A stretch of DNA of 64,000 nt. Source: Myxococcales bacterium (GTDB lineage Bacteria > Myxococcota_A > UBA9042). A model generated the notes under the pieces. It did not search any database. It had not been told where the DNA came from and was given only the letters and a program-made list of their open reading frames with translations. This document shows, piece by piece, positions 8,337-17,550 of the stretch (positions within the stretch are counted from its first letter, which is position 1; the number at the start of each line of letters is the position of its first letter). The stretch lies in NCBI GenBank assembly GCA_947491025.1, contig CANLIC010000010.1, positions 1-64,000 on the forward strand. Reading direction: 5' to 3'. The position numbers and the translations under genes were made by a program.

Positions 8337-8511
8337 CGTCTCAACCCTCCGCCGGCGCTGGCGCCGTCTCGCCACCGTTGTCGTCCTTGCGGGGCCCGGC
8401 GTCAACCTTCCGGCACGGCGGCAGCGATCGGCGCTCCGAGGCCAAGCCTGCGCCCGGCGCGTCCGTGCAACAAGGCGCTGCCCGTGGCCATTCCCGCAGA
8501 GGGCGCAGCAC

Positions 8512-9246
8512 TCAACCTGGGATCTCGTCGAGGGCGATGTCGATGAGCCGCCACGGCGAGCAGTCGAGGTGCAGGTGGTCTTCATGGCCGGGGTAGCCCG
8601 GACCGAGTACAACGCGAAAAACGTGGCGCGCCGCGACCAAGGTGCGCCCGAGGTCGTGCAAGAAGGCCCGATGCACCACCTCCGCCGGCCGCTCACTGCG
8701 CCAGTGGCGCACCACGCGCACCTGCAGCTTGCCGTGCAAGGAGGGCGCGAGCTGCGCCCGCATCGTGCGCGGGGCCGGACCGAAGTCGAAGCCTGCGATA
8801 TCGATGCCGTTGGCGAGCCCGTGCTCCGACATCAGCGTCGGCCAGCCGCCGATGCGCCGGCAATTGTGGGTGCCGATGTGGCGTATGAGTCGCGGCGGAC
8901 GCCCGTAATGCTTGGTCGCGACCTCGGTCACGATCGCCTCGAAGGCGGCGAGATGCGGCGCAAAGGCCTCAGCGACCGTCACCGCGCTCTGGTAGCGCAG
9001 GTGCGTCCCGGCGTAGCGGACCTTGGTCACCTCCGGGCAGCGGAAGGGGCCGCGGGCCGGCACCGTGCGGTCGACGCCGTCCAACGGATAGGGTGCGTCG
9101 GGCTGCAGCGGATCGGGTCTGGTCGCCGCCGTGGCCGCCGTCGCGCTCGCCAGCGAGAGGACGCCGCACCACAAAAGGAGGAAATGAAACATCTTCCTTC
9201 GTTGAAGCGACCGCGACATCGGCGAACGGGCGAGGACAACAAGCAT
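8512..9246 (-). CDS. Extensin-like C-terminal domain protein (secreted, M15-like fold)
   Basis: The start at ATG 9246 is chosen for GGGAGG four bases upstream; ATG 9219 and ATG 9192 are alternatives. The 244-residue protein has a signal peptide (FHFLLLWCGVLSLASATAATA) and an extensin-like domain: a Cys in RGPFRCPEVTKV, then GTHNCRRIGG, then EHGLANGIDIAGF, and near the end GPGYPGHEDHLHLD. The His/Asp/His pattern (SEHGLANGID and HEDHLHLD) corresponds to the metal ligands of the related D,D-carboxypeptidase-like fold. It therefore probably acts on, or binds, cell-wall material in the periplasm. It heads the minus-strand group with the NTF2-like lipoprotein and the TPR-metallopeptidase, separated by about 175 bases. 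Confidence 0.8.
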   Translation of the reverse strand: MLVVLARSPMSRSLQRRKMFHFLLLWCGVLSLASATAATAATRPDPLQPDAPYPLDGVDRTVPARGPFRCPEVTKVRYAGTHLRYQSAVTVAEAFAPHLAAFEAIVTEVATKHYGRPPRLIRHIGTHNCRRIGGWPTLMSEHGLANGIDIAGFDFGPAPRTMRAQLAPSLHGKLQVRVVRHWRSERPAEVVHRAFLHDLGRTLVAARHVFRVVLGPGYPGHEDHLHLDCSPWRLIDIALDEIPG

Positions 9247-9494
9247 TTTGCCTCCCGGAGGAGCCATCGGCCCCTCAGACCAGAGACGGCCGAGCGCAGA
9301 ATTCGGTTCAGAAGCGTTCGCTGGCATCGCTCTCTTGAACCCCCGCTCCTGCGCCCGGCCGCCACCGCCGGTCGGTTCCGCGCCGCTTGTGAGCCGCCAG
9401 AGGTCGGTCTAGCCTCGACGCCCGCGCGTAGTTCCCGCTGCCGGCGCCTGCTGCCCCCCTGGCCCGCCGAGTCCACGCCGAAGAGGAGCCCACC

Positions 9495-9836
9495 ATGCCG
9501 ACCACGCCGCTGCAATTCACCTACGCTGCTCTCGCGCTCGCCGGCCTCATCGGCACCTGGGGCTTCAACTTCGCCTTCATTCAAACGCCCGGCGCCGACG
9601 CGCTCAGCTTCGTCGCCGGCGGCTTCGCCAATCCGGCGGCGTCCTCGCTGACGGTCGACCTCGTAACCGCCGGGACGGTGTTTCTGCTCTGGTCTTTCGT
9701 CGAGGCGCGCCGGTTGCGCCTGCGCAGCTGGTGGTGGGTGCCCGCGGTGACGCTTGCGGTCGCCTTCGCCGTGGCCTTTCCGCTCTTTCTGCTGCAGCGC
9801 GACCGCGCGCTCGGCGCTGGGCGGACCGGCGGCTAG
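9495..9836 (+). CDS. DUF2834 family membrane protein
   Basis: A 113-residue protein with three transmembrane segments (about residues 8-28, 55-72 and 80-101). The spacing and phrases GFNFAFIQ, SSLTVDLVTAGTVFLLWSFVEARRL and AFPLFLLQRDRAL match the DUF2834 family of small inner-membrane proteins of unknown role. GAGGAG upstream of ATG 9495 supports the start. It is convergent with the Cys-rich operon that ends at 9861 and has no plus-strand partner nearby. Confidence 0.75.
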   Translation: MPTTPLQFTYAALALAGLIGTWGFNFAFIQTPGADALSFVAGGFANPAASSLTVDLVTAGTVFLLWSFVEARRLRLRSWWWVPAVTLAVAFAVAFPLFLLQRDRALGAGRTGG

Positions 9837-9860
9837 GCGCAGGCGCCCGGCCTCTGCCCG

Positions 9861-12818
9861 CTACTCGAAGCGCACGTTGTCGATGGCGAGCACCGAGCTG
9901 TACACGTCGTCGTAGACATCCGAGACGATGAAGCTCAGGAACACCTTGGAGCCCAGCTTGCCGGGCTGCTGAATGGTGCCCTGCTTCCAGCCCGACATCT
10001 TGGCCACCGGATCGCCTTGGTCGGGCAACCCGAAGGCCTTGGTGGGGATGCCGGTGTTGCCGACGATATTGACGCTGGTCAGCACGCCGCCGACGCCGCC
10101 GAGCGGGCTCGAGATGGCCGCCACCGCCAGGTCGTCGAAGTTGGACCCGATCGACTCGTCAAACTCCGCCGACGCAAAGTTGTAGTCGAAGACCAGCTTC
10201 GTCTTGTCGCTCGGCACGTCGATCGGTCCGCAGAAGATCATCGACGTGCGGTTCAGCAGCGAAGCCGTGGGGCCGATGGTCTTCTGGTTCGCGCTCGTCA
10301 TCGCCAGCATCGACTTGCCCTCGGTCGGGGTCATGTTGTCGCTGGTCGGGCTGACGCCGGTGTCGCCGAGCAGGTAGCAGCCGCTGACGCCCTGCTCGAA
10401 GCCCTGGTTGCCGGCGAAGCTGCCCTGCGGGAAGCCGCCGATCTGGAACGCCGATTGGGCTTTGGCCATCGCGTTGCCGCCCTTGTCCTTCACGCCGTCG
10501 ACGGTCACGACGAAGGCCCCGCTGACGTTGAGGTTGGCCGGGAAGAACACCAACACCGTCGCCTTGGTGGGCGTAATCTGCATCGCCACCGTGCCGGCGA
10601 TGGTGAAGTTGGCGTTGGAGGCGGGCGAGACGCGGAAGGTCGCCGGCGTCACGCTCGCCGGGTCGAGCACGTCGTCGATGATGACGACCACAGGCATCCC
10701 GGGCGCCAAGATGATACCCTCCGGCGGCAGCAAGATCTTCAGCTGCGGCGGCTCCTTGTCTTCGAGGTCGGCGGTGAAAGGCACCTGCTTGAGCGGCACG
10801 CCGCAGAAGTCGCAGCCGAGCCCGGCCAGCGCCGGGTTCGGCGCGTACTCCGCGCTGACGACGGCGCCGCAGTCGGGCCAGGTCTTGGTCTTGTCGGAGC
10901 ACAACTCGCAGTTGGCGCCGGTGAAGCCGGGTAGGCAGAGGCAGGTGTTGAACTTGATGCAGGCGCCCTTGCCCTTGCAGGTCATGGTGCAGCCCTTGGG
11001 CTCAGTGGCGCTGCATTGCGGGTACGTGAGGCCTGGATTGGTGCACTTGCCGCAGTCGTCGCCCGAGAAACCCTGATTGCATTCGCACTTGTTGGTCGTC
11101 GTGTCACAGACGCCTTGGCCGTTGCAGCTCTGGCCGAAGCATGGCGGCAGCGGCTTGTCGCAGTCGGGCCAGACCTTCTTCGGGTCGAGGCAGCTGTGGC
11201 AGTACTGGCCGCTGAAGCCGTCCTTGCAGACACAGGCGCCGGTCTTGCCGTCGCAGGTGCCTTGCTTGTTGCACTCGTTCTTGAAGCAGAGATCGCTCTG
11301 GCAAACTGGGAAGCCGATGTAGCTCTCGGCGCATTTTCCGCAGGTGTCGCCGGCGTAGCCCTGGACGCAGGTGCAGACGGCGGCCTTGCCATCAGCCGAG
11401 GGGGCGCAGCTGCCCTTGCCGCAAGGATTCGGCTTGCAGAGGTCCTTGACGCAGAGGTTGTTCTCGCAGGTCTCGGTGTCGCCACAACCGCCGCAGGTGC
11501 CGCCGCAGCCGTCGGAGCCGCACTGCTTGCCTGAGCAGGACGGTTGGCAGCCACAAGCGACCGTGACGTCGAGGCAGCAGCTCGCGCCGGGGACGCAGTC
11601 AGCCGCGCAGGAGCAGCCCGAGGGCGCCAGCTTGCCGCACGCATTGGACGCGCCGCAGGACTCCGCATCGGGCAGCTTCTGGCACTGCCCGACGGCGCAC
11701 GATTCGCCAGCCTTGCAGGTGCCGCAGCTGCCGCCGCAGCCGTCGGGCCCGCAGGTGTGGTCGGCGCACTGCGCCTTGCACTTGTCGACGCAGGTGCCGA
11801 ACTGGCAGATCGGCGCGGCCGGGTCGTTACAGACGCCGCAGAGCTTGCCGCAGCCGTCCGAGCCGCAGGTCTTGCCGTCGCATTTGGGCTGGCAGGCGCC
11901 GCAGGTGCCGTCGGCGTTGCAGGCGAGGCCGGCGCCGCAGCCGAGGACCGCCATCTTGGGGTCGCCGCAGTCCGGGTCGGGTGCGCCGCAGCCGCAGTCG
12001 CAGAAATACGGGTTCCACGCCGGCTTGGTGCCGATCTCATCGTAGTAGGCCGGCTCGCAAATCCAGCCCGAGGGCGCACCCTTGCTGCAGGTCTTGCCAT
12101 CGCTGCACAGCTCGCCGGGCTTGCAGCCCTGCACCGGCAACGTGGCTACCGCGCAGTCGGGGTCGACGATGCCGCAATTGCAGTCGCAGACGCCGTCGCC
12201 GTTGTAGCCGACCGGGTCGCAGGTCCAGCCCGCCGGGACGCACTGGCCGAGCTTGCTGCACGCGCCGCCGTCGCATTTGCCGCACGAGCCGCCGCAGCCG
12301 TCGTCGCCGCAGAGCTTGCCGCCGCAGCTCGGCTCGCAGGTGGCCACGCATTGGCCGCCCTGGCAGAACTTGGCCTCTCCGCCGCAGGATCCGCACTCGC
12401 CGCCGCAGCCGTTGGGTCCGCACTGCAAGCCAGCGCAATTGGGCGTACACGCGACATCGCCTTGGGTGGTGTCGCTGCCGCCGGTGGTCGAGTCGTCGCT
12501 GCCGTCATCGCCGCCGGTGTCGCCGCCAGCGCCGTCCGCCGGGTCGCCGCCATCGGCTGCCGCGTCATTCCCGGTCGCCGCGTCGTCCCCCCCGCCCCCG
12601 GGTTGTCCGTCCCCAGGATCGTACTTGCAGACGCCGTCAATCAGCGCGGTACCCGGACCGCACACCGCGTCCGCCGCGGAGCCAGTCACATTCCCTGCGC
12701 AGGCGCTGCCGACCGCCACCACCGTCAGTACCGCCAGCAAGCTCGCCAGCGTACCTCGCGCTCGAGCCCATAGGCCCGGGGCCGCATTCATTCGCGCGTC
12801 GTGCATGGGCTGCATCAT
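9861..12818 (-). CDS. Cys-rich surface protein: CGxDGCGGxCG repeats, EGF-like repeats, Ig-like and C-terminal beta domains
   Basis: A 985-residue secreted protein, last of four ATGA-coupled genes. A hydrophobic N-terminus ends at Cys40 (VGSAC, a weak lipobox), followed by an Asp/Gly-rich linker (about 65-125). Residues about 125-455 hold CGxDGCGGxCG repeats, with a somatomedin-B-like motif near 402-422 (CSCAADCVPGASCCLD). Four EGF-like units of the form CxxGFSGxxC lie at about 460-645. Residues about 690-795 resemble a bacterial Ig-like domain (VVIIDDVLDPASVTPATFRV). The last 185 residues (FDYNFASAEFDE, FIVSDVYDDVYSS, LAIDNVRFE) resemble choice-of-anchor beta-sandwich domains of surface proteins. 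It is likely cell-surface, disulfide-rich and adhesive or structural. The ATG lies inside the stop of the upstream gene. Confidence 0.8.
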   Translation of the reverse strand: MMQPMHDARMNAAPGLWARARGTLASLLAVLTVVAVGSACAGNVTGSAADAVCGPGTALIDGVCKYDPGDGQPGGGGDDAATGNDAAADGGDPADGAGGDTGGDDGSDDSTTGGSDTTQGDVACTPNCAGLQCGPNGCGGECGSCGGEAKFCQGGQCVATCEPSCGGKLCGDDGCGGSCGKCDGGACSKLGQCVPAGWTCDPVGYNGDGVCDCNCGIVDPDCAVATLPVQGCKPGELCSDGKTCSKGAPSGWICEPAYYDEIGTKPAWNPYFCDCGCGAPDPDCGDPKMAVLGCGAGLACNADGTCGACQPKCDGKTCGSDGCGKLCGVCNDPAAPICQFGTCVDKCKAQCADHTCGPDGCGGSCGTCKAGESCAVGQCQKLPDAESCGASNACGKLAPSGCSCAADCVPGASCCLDVTVACGCQPSCSGKQCGSDGCGGTCGGCGDTETCENNLCVKDLCKPNPCGKGSCAPSADGKAAVCTCVQGYAGDTCGKCAESYIGFPVCQSDLCFKNECNKQGTCDGKTGACVCKDGFSGQYCHSCLDPKKVWPDCDKPLPPCFGQSCNGQGVCDTTTNKCECNQGFSGDDCGKCTNPGLTYPQCSATEPKGCTMTCKGKGACIKFNTCLCLPGFTGANCELCSDKTKTWPDCGAVVSAEYAPNPALAGLGCDFCGVPLKQVPFTADLEDKEPPQLKILLPPEGIILAPGMPVVVIIDDVLDPASVTPATFRVSPASNANFTIAGTVAMQITPTKATVLVFFPANLNVSGAFVVTVDGVKDKGGNAMAKAQSAFQIGGFPQGSFAGNQGFEQGVSGCYLLGDTGVSPTSDNMTPTEGKSMLAMTSANQKTIGPTASLLNRTSMIFCGPIDVPSDKTKLVFDYNFASAEFDESIGSNFDDLAVAAISSPLGGVGGVLTSVNIVGNTGIPTKAFGLPDQGDPVAKMSGWKQGTIQQPGKLGSKVFLSFIVSDVYDDVYSSVLAIDNVRFE

Positions 12819-15214
12819 TGCTGCACCGCCTTGGCCGCACAGGCCGAAACTTTCACGTCATCGCTCGCCGAGGCCGTCGGGCCGTGGTGCAGCGTGGCGG
12901 GCTTGCATTGGGTCTTGGCCGGGCAGTCGGCTGCGCCGCCGAAGCACGCGCGGGCACAGTGACCGTCGACACAGAGCAGCCCGAGCTCGCACTCGGCGCC
13001 CTCTTTGCAGGATTGCCCTTCTGGCACGCCGCCATGCGGAATGCCGCAGCGGCCCATGACGCCGAGCGTCTTGGGATCGGTGAGCGCGAGGCAGAGGTTG
13101 TCGCCGCTGCACTCCTTGTGCGCCGCGCAGGTTTTGCCGATGGTCCCGCTGCTGTCGCAGAAGCCCACGACGCCCATCGGCTTTCCCGTCAGGGGCTGGA
13201 GTATCTCGTCGCCGACGCAGGCCTGTCCGCTCGGGCAGTCCTTGTCGACCACGCAGTGGATGCGGCAACTGCCAGCCACGCAGAGGCTCGTGCCGCAGGC
13301 CTCGTCGACCGTGCAGGGGTGGCCCGGTGCATACCCGATGGGATTGGGCGGCGCGCAGACGCCCTTGCGCGTGCCGTCGCCGACCGCGTAGTCGCCCACG
13401 CACCACGAGGGCTTGGCGCAAGCGCCCTGGCTGGCGCACCACTTGGCGGCGCAGGTCCCCTTGTCGGGCTCGCAGGTGGCGCCGTTCGGGCAGCCCGTGG
13501 TCGGGCCCTTGGCGTAGCAGTCGGGGTCCGGTGCGCCGCAGCCGCAGTCGCAGGTGGCGAGCGGGCCGGCGGTGGCATAGAGGTGCGCGTCGCAGTACCA
13601 GGCGTCGGGTACGCACTGCTGCTCGGTGCTGCAGGTCGCGCCCTTGTCGCAGTCGCCGCAGGAGCCGCCGCAGCCGTCGTTGCCGCACTGCTTGTTGGCG
13701 CAGTTCGGCTTGCAGGTGGCGCCGCACGCGCCGCCGTCGCAGTAGGGCTTGGCCGCGTCGATGCACTGGCCGCAGGAGCCGCCGCAGCCGTTGTCGCCGC
13801 ACGTCTTGCCGACGCAGCTCGGCGTGCAGAAGCAGTGGTCCACGTCGACGCAGCAGTCGCCGCGCTGCACGCAGCCCGCGTCGCACCAGCATCCGCCCAC
13901 GGTCTGGTAGCCGCAGTGGCTGACGCACGACTTGCCGGCTGGGGCCACGCAGCTTCCGCTGCTGCACACCGCCCCCGACTTGCACGTGCCGCATGAGCCG
14001 CCACACCCGTCGCTGCCGCACGACTTGCCGGAGCAATTCGGCGTGCACTGCGCGACGCATTGGCCCTGGCTGCAGCCGGGGAGCTTCGGGTCGGCGCAGG
14101 TGCCGCAGGTGCCACCGCAGCCGTCGTCGCCGCAGACGTTGCCGGCGCAGATCGGCTTGCAAACGCCGCAGACGCCCGCTGCCTTGTCGCAGCCACCCGC
14201 GCTGCAATCGGCGATCAGGTTGTTCGGGTTGTTGCAGTCGGGGTCGAGCAGGCCGCAGTTGCAGTGGCAGAGCAGGCCGTCGTCATAGAAGAAGTCCGGG
14301 CACTTCCAGCCCTTCGGCACCTTGGCGCCGCACTTGCCGCTGGCATCGCACACCTCGCCCGGGCCGCAGCCGAGCTTCGCCTGGCCCAGGAGGTCGCAGT
14401 CGATATCTTTGGCGCCGCAGCCGCAGTGGCAGCCGTCGGCACCCTCGAACTGCTCCGGCGCGCAGGTCCACGCCTTGGGCACGCAGTGGCCAATCTTGCT
14501 GCACTGATCTTCGCCCTGGCAGGCGCCGCAGGTGCCGCCGCAGCCGTCTTCGCCGCACTCTTTGCCGATGCAGTCGGGCACGCAGCCGGCGACGCACTTG
14601 GACTCGAAGCAGATCGGGGCCTTGGGATCGCTACAGCCGCCGCAGGTGCCGCCGCAGCCGTCGTCGCCGCAGAGCTTGTCGGTGCAGTTGGGGTTGCATG
14701 TCGGCGGCGCCACGCACGCGCCGTCTGGGGTGCAGAGCTGGCTATTCGGGCAGGTGCCACAGGTACCTCCGCAGCCGTCGTCGCCGCAGACGCGTGTGCC
14801 GCAGGCCGGGACGCAGGTGCCGTCCGGCTCGATCAGCTCACCGCCGCCGATGGCGTCCGTGCCTGTGTCTGCCTGAGCGTCCGTTCCGCCCCCGCCCTGG
14901 TCGGGATCGCCGCCGCCGTCATCCGGCTGCGCGCCAGCGTCGCCGCTGTCGGCCGCGTCTGGGGCCAGCTGGCAAGTCTTGGTGGCCAGGTCGAAGACCG
15001 TGCCCTCTCCACACAGGGCCGCCGACACCGCCTTGCAAGCGCCGTCGACGACGACGAAGCCGTCGCCGCACTTGGTCGTGGTCTCGCAGCCCGCGAGCGC
15101 CGTCATCGCCAGGGCGAGGATGAGCGCAACGGCGGCACGAGCAACGCCAGCCTGGCGCAGCAGCGCCTCAAAGGGGCTCCGCCGAGAGGGCAGCTTCCGC
15201 TGCGTCGGGGTCAT
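12815..15214 (-). CDS. Cys-rich lipoprotein with CGxDGCGGxCG repeats
   Basis: A 799-residue lipoprotein: basic N-region, hydrophobic core and lipobox LAGC (Cys43), then an Asp/Gly-rich linker (about 85-125). About 130-545 is built from repeats of the form CxPxCxGKxCGxDGCGGxCGxC, interrupted by modules such as CHCNCGLLDPDCN (about 316-328) and a somatomedin-B-like segment near 442-461 (CWCDAGCVQRGDCCVDVDHC). The C-terminal 200 residues carry looser Cys pairs (PCTVDEACGTSLCVAGSC). The composition predicts many disulfides outside the cytoplasm. It is a paralogue in style of the downstream gene but lacks its EGF and Ig-like parts. It overlaps both neighbours by ATGA, so stoichiometric synthesis with them is likely. 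Confidence 0.8.
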   Translation of the reverse strand: MTPTQRKLPSRRSPFEALLRQAGVARAAVALILALAMTALAGCETTTKCGDGFVVVDGACKAVSAALCGEGTVFDLATKTCQLAPDAADSGDAGAQPDDGGGDPDQGGGGTDAQADTGTDAIGGGELIEPDGTCVPACGTRVCGDDGCGGTCGTCPNSQLCTPDGACVAPPTCNPNCTDKLCGDDGCGGTCGGCSDPKAPICFESKCVAGCVPDCIGKECGEDGCGGTCGACQGEDQCSKIGHCVPKAWTCAPEQFEGADGCHCGCGAKDIDCDLLGQAKLGCGPGEVCDASGKCGAKVPKGWKCPDFFYDDGLLCHCNCGLLDPDCNNPNNLIADCSAGGCDKAAGVCGVCKPICAGNVCGDDGCGGTCGTCADPKLPGCSQGQCVAQCTPNCSGKSCGSDGCGGSCGTCKSGAVCSSGSCVAPAGKSCVSHCGYQTVGGCWCDAGCVQRGDCCVDVDHCFCTPSCVGKTCGDNGCGGSCGQCIDAAKPYCDGGACGATCKPNCANKQCGNDGCGGSCGDCDKGATCSTEQQCVPDAWYCDAHLYATAGPLATCDCGCGAPDPDCYAKGPTTGCPNGATCEPDKGTCAAKWCASQGACAKPSWCVGDYAVGDGTRKGVCAPPNPIGYAPGHPCTVDEACGTSLCVAGSCRIHCVVDKDCPSGQACVGDEILQPLTGKPMGVVGFCDSSGTIGKTCAAHKECSGDNLCLALTDPKTLGVMGRCGIPHGGVPEGQSCKEGAECELGLLCVDGHCARACFGGAADCPAKTQCKPATLHHGPTASASDDVKVSACAAKAVQQ

Positions 15215-17550
15215 GGCTTGCCTCCCTGCTGGTCCATCCCGGCCTTGGCCGCGGCGGCCGCCGCTGCCGCGCCTGCCGGCGCCGAACCCTCGACCTGCGC
15301 GCTGGTGAGCTCACCCTCCGCGGTGGCCGCGCTCGGGCCCACCTGGCGCTCCACCAGCACGACGCCCTCGGGCACCGATGGCGTGTGCTTGCCGCCGTGC
15401 AGCATCGGCTCCATTGTCGAGGGGCCGCCGCCGGGCGGGTCGCGGAAGAGCATCGGTTCGAGGTCTTCCATCGCCCGCTGCACGAACTCCTTCGGCTCGC
15501 GCTTGGCGGCCGCGCGCACCGCCTCGATGAGCGCTGGCGCCTCTGTCGACCACACCGAGAGGTTGTAAGCGGCGGCGAGTCGGACGTTGGCGTGGACGTC
15601 CTCCTTGAGCGCACGCTTGACCGGCTCGATGAAGGGCGCCATCGGGTGAAAGCGCATCGCCATCACCGCCGAGCGCCGGACCCAGCCGTCGGGGTCGTGG
15701 TTCAGGATGTCGACCAGCTTCTGGCGGCCCTCGAGCGTGTGCACAAAGCGCAGCGCGAACGCCGCCGTCATCCGGACCTGGTGCTCGGGGTGGTGGTGCC
15801 ACGGCGCGATGAGCAGCCGCACGGCGTCGCCGCCGAGGGTGCCGACCGCGTCGAGCCAGGCGATCGCCTGGCCGGGGCTGACGGTCTTGGCTGGCGCGGC
15901 TGGCAGAGCGCCGCCCTTGCCGGGCTGAAGGCCGACGACGGGGGCCGTGACGACCACGGCGGACTCTTCGGCGACATCCTCGCCTGCCAGCGCCACCGGC
16001 GCCTGCAGCGGCAGCTTGCCCTTGGTGGCCTCTTCCTTGCGCTTGTTGGCCAGGGTCTGCGCCTCAAGCGCCGCCCCGGCCTCGCCGAGCGCGATCAACG
16101 CCCGCGTTTGCAGCTCCGCCGAGAGCTGGGCTGCAAGCGCTACGTCGGGCTGCATCCGCGCCTGGCCCGAGAGGGCGTACAGCGACGCGGTGCCCAGGCG
16201 GCTCAGGCCCGCCTGCTCGCTCTGGCCGCGCAGGCTGTTGAGCAGGCCCTCGCCCGGTCGCGGCATGAACGTGGTGCCGGTGGCGACGTCGGCGCGTAGG
16301 CTCGTGTTGAGCGTCGCGTCGTCGATCATCGCCGCCATCTCGGCCTTGGCCTCGGCAGTGTCGGACGACGCCAGCGCCTCGATGAGCGAGCGGCGCTCCA
16401 CGTCGACCCGGTCCTCACGAAGGATCTGGGCCACCTCGCGGGCCAGGGCCGGCTGCCGCTGGATCATCAGCGCCAGCTCCTGCTTGGCGGCCCGCCGCGC
16501 CTTGCTGTCCTGCTTGGCCGAAGCCGCGCTCGCCGCCGCGATCAGCGAGCCGACCGTAGCGCCATCGCGCACATTCAAGATGGGCTGCGGCGCCTGCAAG
16601 CGGCGAGCGCCGAGCCCACTCTCGAGGGCGGCGAGGTCGATGCCGCGGGCCCAATCGCCGGCGATGTCCGCCTCGCGCTCGAGCTTCGCCTTGACGTCGC
16701 CGTCGTAGCGGGCCTCGCCAACGCCCAGGCCGAGATCGGCGCGCACCTCGAGCTGGTAGGTGGCGCGCTGAATGCGGCCGTCCCGCAGGTCGCTCTCGCA
16801 GCGGCCCTGCGAGCTGACGTGGCTCTTGTCCTCCTGCGCCAGCTCGGTGCCGATGCCCTTGCTGAACCAGGACTTGTCGAGTCCGCCAGCGCGCAGGGCG
16901 TAGCGGGCCTCGACCTTGCCGTCGGTGTCCGGCTCGCGCACGGTCCAAGCCGCCTTGCCGACCTCGAGCTCCGGCTGCACCAGCTGCAGCCCGTAGAGCA
17001 GCCCGGCCACGAGGTGGCGGGAGCCGACCGAGGCCCGGGCGTCGTGGCGCAGCTCGACGATGGCGCCGTCGCCGTCGACGAGCAACGCGAACGGGTGACT
17101 GAAAGACGCCGAAGCGGTCTTGGCGTCGCCGCCCTCGTCGATGCCCATCACCACCAGCAGGCGGGGATCGGCCTTCAGCTCCACGTCGACGAGGCGCCCC
17201 ACCAGCCAGCGCGCGTCTTGGCCCGCCGCGACCTCAAGCGCCGCCTGCAGGTCGACCTTCGCGTCGGCTGGGCCGAGGCTGGAGGGCGCCTGCAGCGACA
17301 TCTGGTAGTCGAGGCGGTAGCGCCCGCCGAGCCGCTTCAGCATCGCCGCGGCGCGGCTCTGCCCCTTGGCGTGGTCGTCGCTGAGCTGTGCGCCCGCAGC
17401 GTCTTGCTCCGCGCGCGCCGTGGCTTCTGCCCGTGCGCCGCCGGGTGGCGGGCTCTGCCACCACCAGACCGCACAGAGCAGCAAGACGGCGATGGCGAAG
17501 GCGCCGAGCCGCTTCCAGAGTTTCCAAGAGTCGCGGGTGTCGATGCTCAT
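15211..17550 (-). CDS. Membrane-anchored vitellogenin-N/LLTP-like and HEAT-repeat protein
   Basis: The start at ATG 17550 overlaps the upstream stop by ATGA; 779 residues. One N-terminal membrane anchor (about 11-31) precedes a beta-rich region (about 70-290) that follows the large lipid transfer protein (vitellogenin N) pattern: RYRLDYQMSLQ at the first strand, FALLVDGDGAIVELRHDA, then an amphipathic helix SRHLVAGLLYGLQLV, then DGKVEARYAL. A helical superhelix follows (about 340-690), including SRLGTASLYALSGQA and canonical HEAT units (VRMTAAFALR, WVRRSAVMAMRF, NVRLAAAYNLSVWS). The Ala-rich C-terminus is disordered. In animals this fold carries lipid. Here a periplasmic or outer-surface lipid or hydrophobic cargo role is inference; HEAT repeats alone are the conservative call. 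Confidence 0.7.
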   Translation of the reverse strand: MSIDTRDSWKLWKRLGAFAIAVLLLCAVWWWQSPPPGGARAEATARAEQDAAGAQLSDDHAKGQSRAAAMLKRLGGRYRLDYQMSLQAPSSLGPADAKVDLQAALEVAAGQDARWLVGRLVDVELKADPRLLVVMGIDEGGDAKTASASFSHPFALLVDGDGAIVELRHDARASVGSRHLVAGLLYGLQLVQPELEVGKAAWTVREPDTDGKVEARYALRAGGLDKSWFSKGIGTELAQEDKSHVSSQGRCESDLRDGRIQRATYQLEVRADLGLGVGEARYDGDVKAKLEREADIAGDWARGIDLAALESGLGARRLQAPQPILNVRDGATVGSLIAAASAASAKQDSKARRAAKQELALMIQRQPALAREVAQILREDRVDVERRSLIEALASSDTAEAKAEMAAMIDDATLNTSLRADVATGTTFMPRPGEGLLNSLRGQSEQAGLSRLGTASLYALSGQARMQPDVALAAQLSAELQTRALIALGEAGAALEAQTLANKRKEEATKGKLPLQAPVALAGEDVAEESAVVVTAPVVGLQPGKGGALPAAPAKTVSPGQAIAWLDAVGTLGGDAVRLLIAPWHHHPEHQVRMTAAFALRFVHTLEGRQKLVDILNHDPDGWVRRSAVMAMRFHPMAPFIEPVKRALKEDVHANVRLAAAYNLSVWSTEAPALIEAVRAAAKREPKEFVQRAMEDLEPMLFRDPPGGGPSTMEPMLHGGKHTPSVPEGVVLVERQVGPSAATAEGELTSAQVEGSAPAGAAAAAAAAKAGMDQQGGKP

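Noticed and set aside
11544..12773. Plus-strand frame antisense to the 985-residue Cys-rich protein
   Set aside because: Composition is almost only Ala/Arg/Val/Gly and it has no ribosome site; it is a shadow of the real minus-strand gene.
11400..15000. Repeated DNA blocks like GCCGCCGCAGCCGTCGTCG, resembling direct repeats of a CRISPR array
   Set aside because: Spacing is irregular and the blocks encode the CGxDGCGGxCG protein repeats in frame; there are no unique spacers and no cas genes.
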